A stretch of DNA of 16,974 nucleotides from assembly GCA_948502395.1 (NCBI GenBank), contig CAOPES010000012.1, positions 16,673 to 33,646 on the forward strand. The letters are read 5' to 3'. The notes under the pieces were generated by a model. The model saw nothing but the letters and a program-made list of their open reading frames with translations, had not been told where the DNA came from and ran no database searches. Made by a program: the position numbers and the translations under genes. This document shows positions 1 through 5,984 of the stretch, piece by piece (the stretch's first letter is position 1; each line of letters opens with the position of its first letter). The stretch comes from an uncultured Clostridia bacterium. Lineage in GTDB: Bacteria; Bacillota; Clostridia; TANB77; CAG-508.

Positions 1-127
1 TTGCCATCGGGGACGGACCTTTTTGGCAATTTTTTGCCATCGGGGACGGACCTTTTTGGCAATTTTTTGCCATCGGGGACGGACCTTTCTGGCAATTTTT
101 TGCCAAAAAGGTCCGTCCCTGTTGGCA
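1..127. repeat. Array of about 33-nt GGGACGG repeats: three direct copies and one inverted copy
   Basis: Three near-identical direct units begin at 1, 34 and 67, a period of 33 nt. A fourth unit at 100-127 lies in reverse orientation. Each unit has TTGCC at its left end, GGCAA at its right end and a GGGGACGGACC core. The third and fourth copies are complementary over most of their length and could fold into one large hairpin. The third copy has one T-to-C change in its T run. The array lies beyond the 3' end of ppaC. Related units occur at 5383-5475 and 5876-5979. This is a dispersed intergenic repeat family. The adjacent copies have no unique spacers, so it is not a CRISPR. Confidence 0.85.
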
Positions 128-165
128 AAAAAAAGATATACTTGTTGACTTAGCATATCTTTTTT
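127..165 (-). terminator. Terminator after ppaC, possibly bidirectional
   Basis: An 11-bp perfect stem (129-139 with 155-165, AAAAAAGATAT/ATATCTTTTTT) encloses a 15-nt loop. A run of A on its left reads as U on the minus strand. It follows the restored ppaC stop at 217-219. The stem is AT-rich, so strength is uncertain. Confidence 0.55.
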
Positions 166-216
166 CTATATTATTTAATTATCTTTATTTAGTTATCCCT
201 ACTGTCTTACTTTGTT

Positions 217-1144
217 TTATATGTTTTTATCTATATTTGGCAATAATTGTTTCTTTCTTGAAACAACACCTGGCAAGAAAGCTCTATTATTTTCTAATGT
301 CACATCAAATGACTTTTCAACTATTTCTGAATTATCTCCGAAGTACTATTATTTCTGAATTGCTATTTAATATGTCTGTTATTGCAAACACTAGAAAATT
401 TAATCCTTTTTCTGCAATTTCTTTATTTATTGCATTTTCTAATTCTTCTTGTCTTTTTAATAAATCTGGAATGCTTACTGTGTTTACTTGTGCTATTACA
501 AATTTAACGCCGTTTTTTTCTAGACTTTTTGCATCTAAATTCACTAATTGTTCTGCTGTAAAGTCGTCCAAATCTGTTCCTGCTTTTAACATTTCTAATC
601 CATATTTGTTTACATCAATTTCAGCTATTGGGGCTAATTCTTCCAATGCTTTTTTGTCATGTTCTGTTGTTGTTGGAGATTTTAATAATAGTGTATCTGA
701 TATTATTGCGCTTGCCATTAATACAGCTTCTTTTTTGTCTATTTTTAGTGCATTTTGCTTGAATTCTTCGAATAGTATTGTTGATGTACATCCATATGGT
801 TTTGCATTGTAATATAGTGGTTCTGCTGTTTCAAAGTTTGCAATTCTGTGGTGGTCTGTAACTGATAGTATTTTTGCTTTTTCTATTCCTTCTACACTTT
901 GACCAAATTCGTTGTGGTCTACTAGTATTACTTCTTGGCCTTCTTCTACTTTTTCTATTAGGTCTTGCGCTTCAATTCCTAAGTAGTTTAGTATGTATTG
1001 TGTTTCTTTATTTACGTTTCCTAAACGTACTGCCTTTCTGTTTTCATATCCCATTTTTTTGTCTAATATCTCTTTTACAAGACTTGAGCATATTGTGTCT
1101 GTGTCTGGGTTTTTATGCCCAAATATTAAAACTTGATTTTCCAT
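217..1144 (-). CDS. ppaC: Manganese-dependent (family II) inorganic pyrophosphatase with an apparent one-base frameshift
   Basis: This is a cytoplasmic family II pyrophosphatase, which hydrolyses PPi and so drives biosynthetic reactions. The N-terminal DHH domain has the metal-binding signatures GHKNPDTD, VDHNE and VTDHHR. As written, the frame stops at 332 after ...EIIVLRR, giving about 270 residues, short of the usual 309 or so. Dropping one base (G at 340 on the plus strand, an extra C in the coding strand) lets the frame continue as GDNSEIVEKSF... through LPGVVSRKKQ to a stop at 217-219. The restored protein is about 308 residues, a normal family length with the SRKKQ substrate-binding motif. 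I start at the third codon (1144): AGGAG at 1153-1157 is 8 nt upstream of that ATG but only 2 nt from the first ATG at 1150. The gene follows hslO on the same strand with an 83-nt AT-rich gap, in which I see no clear promoter. A sequencing error or a genuine mutation are both possible. Confidence 0.9.
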
Positions 1145-1227
1145 TTTCATTTCTCCTTTTTATTTTATAGTATATAATTTTTTCGTTCCATTATTATATT
1201 TATGCTGAATTCTTTTTATTTTCCTAA

Positions 1228-2106
1228 TTAAATTGAATTTTTTATTTCTTCTAATTCTTCTTTTGTAAAATCATATTTTTTATTACAAAAATGACAAATT
1301 ATTTCTGCTTTTCCATCTTCTTTTATAATGTTTTCTATTTCTGTTTTTCCAAGTGATGCTAATCCTTCTGCAATATATTCTTTTGAGCAATCACACTCAT
1401 ATACAGGTACTTTTTCATCTTCAATTACTTTTACATTTTCGTCACCAGTTACCTTTTTTGCTATTTCTAATAATGTTAGATTTTCGTCTAACATTTTTGA
1501 AATCGCTCCTGCTTTGAATATTGCTTGTTCTACTTTTGAAATTTCTTCGTCTGTTGCGTCTGGCATTGGAGTAATTAAGTATCCACCTGCTGCTTTTACT
1601 CCGTCTTTATTTACTAAAACACCTAGTGCAACTGCTGATTGTCTTTGTTCAGAGTTTACAAAGTAATTGGTAAAATCATTTGCTATTTCGCCTGATGTTA
1701 ATGGTGATATTCCTATATATGGGTCTTTTAGTCCGATATCTTTTATTACATTGATATATCCTTCTTGTCCAACAGCTCCACCTACGTCTAGTTTTCCAAA
1801 TTCGTTTAGTGGTAAGTCTACATATGGATTTGCTACATATCCTTTTACTTTTGGCTCATTGCTTGCTGTTGTTAGCATTGTGCCTATTTCGCCGTTTCCT
1901 TTTATTTGTATTGTTATTTTGTCTGTTTTGTTTTTCATTTCTTGTGCCATTATTGCGGTTATTGTTAGTAGCCTTCCAAATGCTGCTGTTGCTAGTGGGC
2001 TTAAGTCGTGTGTGTTTCTTGCTTTTTCTACTAAGTCTGTTGTGTTTATGCATATTATTGATATTTTGTCATTGTGTGCTAGGAATTTTGTTATTTTGTC
2101 TTGCAT
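1228..2106 (-). CDS. hslO: Hsp33, redox-regulated molecular chaperone
   Basis: Hsp33 is a cytoplasmic holdase that binds unfolded proteins when oxidative stress oxidises its zinc-bound cysteines. The 292-residue length is typical. The C-terminal redox switch is present: CDC (Cys238, Cys240) and CHFC (Cys271, Cys274), the four cysteines that bind zinc when reduced. The N-terminal region is the substrate-binding domain and contains the GGAVGQEGY segment. AAAGGAG lies just upstream of the ATG at 2106. The gene has its own sigma-A-type promoter in the gap after the ORF6N gene and lies upstream of ppaC on the same strand, so the two may share a transcript. All key residues are intact. Confidence 0.95.
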   Translation of the reverse strand: MQDKITKFLAHNDKISIICINTTDLVEKARNTHDLSPLATAAFGRLLTITAIMAQEMKNKTDKITIQIKGNGEIGTMLTTASNEPKVKGYVANPYVDLPLNEFGKLDVGGAVGQEGYINVIKDIGLKDPYIGISPLTSGEIANDFTNYFVNSEQRQSAVALGVLVNKDGVKAAGGYLITPMPDATDEEISKVEQAIFKAGAISKMLDENLTLLEIAKKVTGDENVKVIEDEKVPVYECDCSKEYIAEGLASLGKTEIENIIKEDGKAEIICHFCNKKYDFTKEELEEIKNSI

Positions 2107-2140
2107 TTTTTTCTCTCCTTTTGCTGATTTTCTGTTGTAT

Positions 2141-2169
2141 ATTATATAGCAAAAAGTTGCCTAAGTCAA
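2141..2169 (-). promoter_or_regulatory. Sigma-A-type promoter of hslO
   Basis: TTGACT (2164-2169) and TATAAT (2141-2146) are separated by 17 nt on the minus strand. Transcription would start about 27 nt before the hslO ATG. The -35 box lies 10 nt past the stop codon of the upstream gene. Confidence 0.8.
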
Positions 2170-2179
2170 TGGTTCTGTT

Positions 2180-3085
2180 TTATATGACTTTTTTAATTAA
2201 TTCTATAATTTCTTCATTTTCTATTTTTGTTATGGCAAAACATCTTTTTCCTAGGTCTTTTATTGATGCCCCTAGATGATACATTTCTTTATTGTCTATT
2301 AATATAAATCTATCATGAAATTTATCTGTTTTTCCTACTTTTAATATAGGATATTCTTTATTAAATTTTTGTATGTCAATGCTTTGTATATTACTTTTTG
2401 TAGATGTTAGTATTACAACTTCTACATTTTTCTGCTTTTTTGTTAACATTTTTAAAACGCTGTCATCTATATAATTATCAATTATTGTAATCTTTTTCTT
2501 TGCTTTTTTTATAATGTCAATTATTAAACTATACGCATCATATATTTGACCATTAAAAAATATTTTTTGTTTAACATTTTCTTCTTGTTGTAATTGATTA
2601 AATATCATATCAAATTTTTTATCGTGTTCTAATAGTTTATATTCCATATTTGTCAATCTTTCGAATACTTGTCCATTTAGCATTAGGAATTTTCTCATTT
2701 CGACGAATGCGTTCATTATATTTATGCTTACTTGTACTGCTATTTCGTTTCTTAGTAGTCCTGAAAGCATAGCTATACCTTGCTCAGTGAATACATATGG
2801 TGCATTTCTTCTGCCACCATAATTTGTTTTTGCTAAACTTGTGGTTGCAAATTGCAACTTCAAGTTTTCTATTTCTTCCGTTGTTAATTTAAAACAAAAA
2901 TTTTCTGGAAATCTAGCTTTATTTCTTTTTACAGCTAAATTTATATATTTTGTTTCATAGTGATATAGCATTGCAACATCACTATCAAGCATAACTTGCT
3001 TTCCACGTATTGTATATATTAAATTTTTGATTTCTATATTTGATATTGTTTTTTGAATTTCTAAATCTTCTATTTTATTTTCCAT
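2180..3085 (-). CDS. ORF6N-domain protein with PLD-like C-terminal domain
   Basis: The N-terminal part (about residues 15-130 of this form) matches the ORF6N domain, a DNA-binding-associated domain found in phage and bacterial accessory genes. It has the recognisable run IRGKQVMLDSDVAMLY, then RFPENFCFKLT, a GGRR motif and VFTEQGIAMLSGLL. The C-terminal half (about residues 175-300) resembles a single phospholipase D-like module: IIDNYIDDS, VVILTS, a HDRFILID motif and GASIKDLGK. Only one HxR/K-type motif is visible, so catalysis is doubtful and nucleic-acid binding is more likely. I start at 3085: AAAGGA (3095-3100) is 9 nt upstream, and a TATAAT (3110-3115) lies between this ATG and the alternative ATG at 3145, which would add 20 residues. 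It is a stand-alone gene with no phage genes nearby. Its biological role is unknown. Confidence 0.8.
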   Translation of the reverse strand: MENKIEDLEIQKTISNIEIKNLIYTIRGKQVMLDSDVAMLYHYETKYINLAVKRNKARFPENFCFKLTTEEIENLKLQFATTSLAKTNYGGRRNAPYVFTEQGIAMLSGLLRNEIAVQVSINIMNAFVEMRKFLMLNGQVFERLTNMEYKLLEHDKKFDMIFNQLQQEENVKQKIFFNGQIYDAYSLIIDIIKKAKKKITIIDNYIDDSVLKMLTKKQKNVEVVILTSTKSNIQSIDIQKFNKEYPILKVGKTDKFHDRFILIDNKEMYHLGASIKDLGKRCFAITKIENEEIIELIKKVI

Positions 3086-3109
3086 ATTTACACATCCTTT
3101 AAACTGTAT

Positions 3110-3115
3110 ATTATA
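3110..3115 (-). promoter_or_regulatory. Probable -10 box of the ORF6N gene
   Basis: TATAAT on the minus strand lies 25 nt before the preferred ATG. TTGACA at 3140-3145 is 24 nt away, too far to pair with it normally, and no good -35 sits at 16-18 nt. The sequence around this -10 (GCTATATAATATACA) is the same as that around the hslO -10. Confidence 0.4.
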
Positions 3116-3169
3116 TAGCTTAAAACATTTGTTTGCTTTTGTCAAGTATTTTATTTAAATTTACCACAG

Positions 3170-3196
3170 AAAAAAAGATGTGCTTTCACATCTTTT
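3170..3196 (-). terminator. Rho-independent terminator of the rpiB-glycosyltransferase operon
   Basis: A 10-bp stem, AAAAGATGTG (3173-3182) with CACATCTTTT (3187-3196), has a CTTT loop and is followed on the minus strand by a run of T. It begins 9 nt past the stop codon at 3205. Confidence 0.85.
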
Positions 3197-3204
3197 CAAT
3201 TTCC

Positions 3205-4434
3205 TTATGACTGTTTCTGAAACATATCTTTACCTTCTCCGCAAACAGGGCAAACCCACTCATCAGGCAAATCATCAAACTCAGTACCAGGCTTAATCCC
3301 AGCCTTCTCATTACCATACTTTGGATTATAAATATACTTACAATCCACGCACTCAAACTTCTGCATATCAGAATGCTCATCCTTAAAATTCTTATATCCC
3401 AAACTAATTGCAACAATCACCATTAGTAAGAAAGATAACGCCTTCCAAATACCGCTATCAAGCAATATAACCGCAAAAATTCCAAAAGTTGCACTTATCC
3501 CATATAAGATTAAAACAGCTTGCTTTTGCCCGAAACCTTTTGCAACTATCCTATGATGTAAATGACCTTTATCAGCTTTGAATATAGCCTTTATTGACTT
3601 TCCTTTTATTAATCTTCTTATTATTGCCCACAAAGTATCAAATATAGGAAGTCCTAATACAATAAGCGGTAATACAATTACTGCTATTGTATAGGTTTTA
3701 GCCGCTCCTAGTATCGAAATAATAGAAAGCGAATATCCTAAGAAATTTGAGCCTGTATCTCCAATAAATGTCTTAGCTGGTGCAAAGTTAAATGGCCAAA
3801 AACCAACCAATGCTCCTGCCAATGATGCAACTAATATTATTGATATTAGTGGAGAACCATTTAATACAAATATAACTAATAGCGATACCGCTGATATTAC
3901 TGATATTCCTGATGCTAGTCCATCTAAACCGTCTATTAAGTTTATTGCATTCGTTACCCCTACTATCCAAATAACTGTTATTATCATAGAAACAATTTCA
4001 TTTGCCTGCGCTGTCCCAAAAAAGTTTATTTCTCCTATTCTTAATCCAAATGCCACGGTTACTATTGCTGCTAATAATTGTCCTGCTAATTTTGCTATTG
4101 GTTTTATTGGCTTTATGTCATCAATTATACAAGTTATACTAAGTATGATAGTTCCTATCAACATCCCCAATAATTTCATTCCATATTTGTCTGGTCCCCA
4201 CAAGTTAATTGTGTTTTCCATGCTCATTACAATTATTAAATATATTACTGCCACTAAAAAACCTAAAATTACTGCTGGCCCACCAAATTTTGGCATAGCC
4301 TTTTTGTGCATTCTTCTTTCATCTTTTGGTACATCTACCGCTCCTATTTTATGTGCTATCTTTATCGTATATGGCGTTGCCATAAAAGCTACTATGAACG
4401 CTAGTAAAAATGCTATTGCTACATCTCCCCACAT
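3205..4434 (-). CDS. TagO/WecA-type polyprenyl-phosphate sugar-1-phosphate transferase fused to rubredoxin
   Basis: Residues 1-345 are a polytopic MraY/WecA/TagO-family enzyme, which moves a sugar 1-phosphate (usually GlcNAc-1-P) from UDP-sugar to undecaprenyl phosphate at the inner membrane face. This begins teichoic acid or other glycopolymer synthesis. The family motifs are present: RMHKKAMPKFGG (41-52), DD (105-106), NLIDGLDGLA (165-174), GDTGS (225-229) and HLHHR (291-295), the last pointing to WecA/TagO rather than MraY. Residues 357-409 form a complete rubredoxin: CVDC (Cys362, Cys365), PGTEF, LPDEWVCPVC (Cys395, Cys398) and GKDMF. A rubredoxin on this enzyme is unexpected. The rubredoxin part begins with a methionine (ATG at 3364-3366) and has the length of a free rubredoxin. 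Codons there are mostly AAG and GAG, unlike the A-ending codons of the first three quarters. GGGAGG precedes the start. rpiB lies 15 nt upstream, so the two are co-transcribed. The exact sugar substrate is inferred. Confidence 0.88.
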   Translation of the reverse strand: MWGDVAIAFLLAFIVAFMATPYTIKIAHKIGAVDVPKDERRMHKKAMPKFGGPAVILGFLVAVIYLIIVMSMENTINLWGPDKYGMKLLGMLIGTIILSITCIIDDIKPIKPIAKLAGQLLAAIVTVAFGLRIGEINFFGTAQANEIVSMIITVIWIVGVTNAINLIDGLDGLASGISVISAVSLLVIFVLNGSPLISIILVASLAGALVGFWPFNFAPAKTFIGDTGSNFLGYSLSIISILGAAKTYTIAVIVLPLIVLGLPIFDTLWAIIRRLIKGKSIKAIFKADKGHLHHRIVAKGFGQKQAVLILYGISATFGIFAVILLDSGIWKALSFLLMVIVAISLGYKNFKDEHSDMQKFECVDCKYIYNPKYGNEKAGIKPGTEFDDLPDEWVCPVCGEGKDMFQKQS

Positions 4435-4449
4435 AGTAAGATGCCCTCC

Positions 4450-4896
4450 CTATTTCATATTTTTGTTTTCTAATTCTTTTATTAAATCTAATCTTTCTTG
4501 ATGTCTTCCACCTTCAAAATTTGTTGCAAGCCACATTCTTAATATCAATATTGCTTCACTTGTTGTAACATCATCTGCACCTATTGCTAAAATGTTGCTG
4601 TTATTGTGTAGTTTGGCATATTTTGCTGTATATTCGTTATGACATAATGCACATCTAATTCCTTTTAATTTATTTGCACATATTGACATTCCTATTCCTG
4701 AGCGACATATTAGTATTCCGCTTTCACATTCTTTTGCTTGTACTGATTTTGCAACTTTTTCTGCTATGTTTGGATAGTCTACTCTTTCTTCATTTTGACT
4801 TCCAAAATCCTTATAATCTATTTCCTTTTCTTCTAAATATCTCTTTAATTCTTCTTTTAATTTATAACCACCATGGTCACTTCCTATTGCTATCAT
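4450..4896 (-). CDS. rpiB: Ribose-5-phosphate isomerase B
   Basis: RpiB interconverts ribose 5-phosphate and ribulose 5-phosphate in the non-oxidative pentose phosphate pathway. The protein is 148 residues, the usual size, with the family signatures IAIGSDHGGYKLK at the N-terminus, GILICRSGIGMSICANK around the likely catalytic Cys64, and the GGRHQER segment near the end. The motif reads CRSGIG where CGTGIG is more common. I start at 4896: GGAGGT (4899-4904) lies 5 nt upstream, whereas the in-frame ATG at 4908 overlaps that site and adds only four residues. It is the first gene of a two-gene unit with the glycosyltransferase. A TATAAT at 4913-4918 could be its -10, but no convincing -35 is seen. 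Confidence 0.93.
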   Translation of the reverse strand: MIAIGSDHGGYKLKEELKRYLEEKEIDYKDFGSQNEERVDYPNIAEKVAKSVQAKECESGILICRSGIGMSICANKLKGIRCALCHNEYTAKYAKLHNNSNILAIGADDVTTSEAILILRMWLATNFEGGRHQERLDLIKELENKNMK

Positions 4897-5000
4897 AAGT
4901 ACCTCCATTTTTATTATATATTTTTTACTATCTTGTCCTTTTCAAATATATCACAACTTGCCTAATATTACAATAATTTTACAAAAATTTTGTATTTTAC

Positions 5001-5029
5001 TTGCAATTCACAGAAAAATATGGTAAAAT
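5001..5029 (+). promoter_or_regulatory. Sigma-A-type promoter of rpsT
   Basis: TTGCAA (5001-5006) and TAAAAT (5024-5029) are spaced by 17 nt, about 40 nt before the rpsT start. Confidence 0.65.
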
Positions 5030-5077
5030 TTAATATGTTATATAATGTATTAAGACTAAGAGGAGGTGCAAACCAGA

Positions 5078-5344
5078 ATGCCAAATATTAAATCAGCTAA
5101 AAAAAGAGTTAAAGTAATCGAGAAAAAAACTTTAAGAAATAATATGATAAAATCAGGATATAAATCAGCTGTTAAAAAATTCGAAGAAGCTGTTAACGCA
5201 GGAAACGTAGAAGAAGCAAAAGTTCTATTTTCAGCAGCTACTAAAAAAATAGACCAAGCATGTAGCAAAGGTGTATTAGTAAAAAACACAGCAGCTAGAA
5301 AAAAATCTGCTTTATCAAAAAAATTAAACGCAGCAATCGCTTAA
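5078..5344 (+). CDS. rpsT: 30S ribosomal protein S20
   Basis: S20 is a small basic protein that binds 16S rRNA early in 30S assembly. The 88-residue product starts PNIKSAKKRVKV and is rich in Lys and Ala, as expected. I start at the ATG at 5078; AGGAGG at 5061-5066 is 11 nt upstream. An in-frame GTG at 5066 overlaps the ribosome binding site and is rejected. The gene is transcribed alone from its own promoter, divergently from rpiB, and ends at a hairpin built from a GGGACGG repeat. Confidence 0.95.
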   Translation: MPNIKSAKKRVKVIEKKTLRNNMIKSGYKSAVKKFEEAVNAGNVEEAKVLFSAATKKIDQACSKGVLVKNTAARKKSALSKKLNAAIA

Positions 5345-5382
5345 GCAAAAAAATAAAGATTATGCATAGTTTTTATTTAAGA

Positions 5383-5416
5383 AAAAAGAATCGTACCAAA
5401 AGGGACGGTTCTTTTT
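5383..5416 (+). terminator. Terminator of rpsT formed from a repeat-family sequence
   Basis: Stem 5383-5394 pairs with 5405-5416 (AAAAAGAATCGT with ACGGTTCTTTTT, one G-U pair) around a 10-nt loop, ending in TTTTT. The right arm is part of a GGGACGG repeat unit, so the repeat appears to provide the terminator. Confidence 0.65.
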
Positions 5417-5475
5417 AGCAATTTATTGCCATTGGGGACGGTCCTTTTTGGCAATTTTTTGCCACTAGGGACACT
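5396..5475. repeat. GGGACGG repeat cluster, forward orientation, downstream of rpsT
   Basis: Three degenerate units have cores GGGACGG (5402-5408), GGGGACGG (around 5436-5443) and GGGACACT (5468-5475). They are separated by AGCAATTTATTGCC and GGCAATTTTTTGCC junctions like those in the array at 1-127. This is the left flank of the small membrane protein gene. The cluster at 5855-5979 lies in the opposite orientation on its right. Confidence 0.75.
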
Positions 5476-5556
5476 CCTTCCACCATTAATTTCCATTGTT
5501 TTTGTGTCGTTAAAATGTTAATATATTAATAGATATTATTTATGTAGAGGTGTATT

Positions 5557-5808
5557 ATGTTTAAAAAGATAATGGAAAGCTACAAGGGTTTTGAAAAAAT
5601 CACTTGTAAGATTTTAAAATCAGGCTTAACTTTTTGTTTAGCTTTGTGCATAATTTCTATTTTGATTTTACTTACATATAATTTAACTGGACATTCTCCA
5701 GTTTTATATAACATAGGGCTTTCTTTGTTTAAGCTTAGCTTGACTTTTGGAATTGAATTTATTATTTGTAGTTTTGTCAGTGACGGAATTAAAAAACAAT
5801 TGATATAA
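5557..5808 (+). CDS. Small two-helix membrane protein of unknown function
   Basis: The product has 83 residues. Two hydrophobic segments are evident, about residues 22-44 (SGLTFCLALCIISILILLTY) and 52-74 (NIGLSLFKLSLTFGIEFIIC). The N-terminus is basic (MFKKIMESYKGFEK) and the C-terminus is short and polar. GAGGTG lies about 6 nt before the ATG, which supports expression. I do not recognise a family. The gene stands alone between rpsT and gatB and is flanked by repeat clusters in opposite orientation. No clear promoter was found; the upstream region is AT-rich. I infer that it is a real gene from its ribosome binding site, its membrane-protein character and its placement. Confidence 0.65.
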   Translation: MFKKIMESYKGFEKITCKILKSGLTFCLALCIISILILLTYNLTGHSPVLYNIGLSLFKLSLTFGIEFIICSFVSDGIKKQLI

Positions 5809-5854
5809 ATTTATATTTTAAAGCTACGGGGGCAATCTTAAAGGAATTTAAAGA

Positions 5855-5979
5855 AGTGTCCCACTGTCAGAACCATGCCAAAAAGGTCCGTCCCCATTGG
5901 CAGGAATCTGCCAAAAAGATCCGTCCCCGTTGGCAGGAGACTAAAAATTGCCAAAAAGGTCCGTCCCTTTTGGCAATTT
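5855..5979. repeat. GGGACGG repeat cluster, reverse orientation, upstream of gatB 3' end
   Basis: AGTGTCCC (5855-5862) is followed by three reverse units with cores CCGTCCCC (about 5888-5895 and 5922-5929) and CCGTCCC (5961-5967), bordered by GCCAAAAAG and TTGGCAG/TTGGCAA. The order mirrors the cluster at 5396-5475, including the inner GGGACACT/AGTGTCCC pair, so the intervening gene sits inside a large imperfect inverted repeat. Confidence 0.75.
5943..5979 (-). terminator. Terminator of gatCAB formed from a repeat unit
   Basis: A 12-bp perfect stem (5945-5956 with 5968-5979, AAATTGCCAAAA/TTTTGGCAATTT) encloses an 11-nt loop holding the GGGACGG core and runs into T-rich sequence on the minus strand. 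It lies 5 nt past the gatB stop codon. Confidence 0.7.
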
Positions 5980-5984
5980 AAATT

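Noticed and set aside
1..98. Regular 33-nt repeats that might suggest a CRISPR array
   Set aside because: The copies are adjacent with no unique spacers, carry their own inverted ends, and recur singly in intergenic sites. No cas gene is present.
237..812. Open frame of 191 codons on the plus strand
   Set aside because: It lies opposite ppaC, has no ribosome binding site, and has the Ser/Phe/Asn-rich composition of an antisense shadow.
3116..3145. TTGACA at 3140-3145 as -35 box of the ORF6N gene
   Set aside because: It is 24 nt from the TATAAT, well beyond the usual 16-18 nt.
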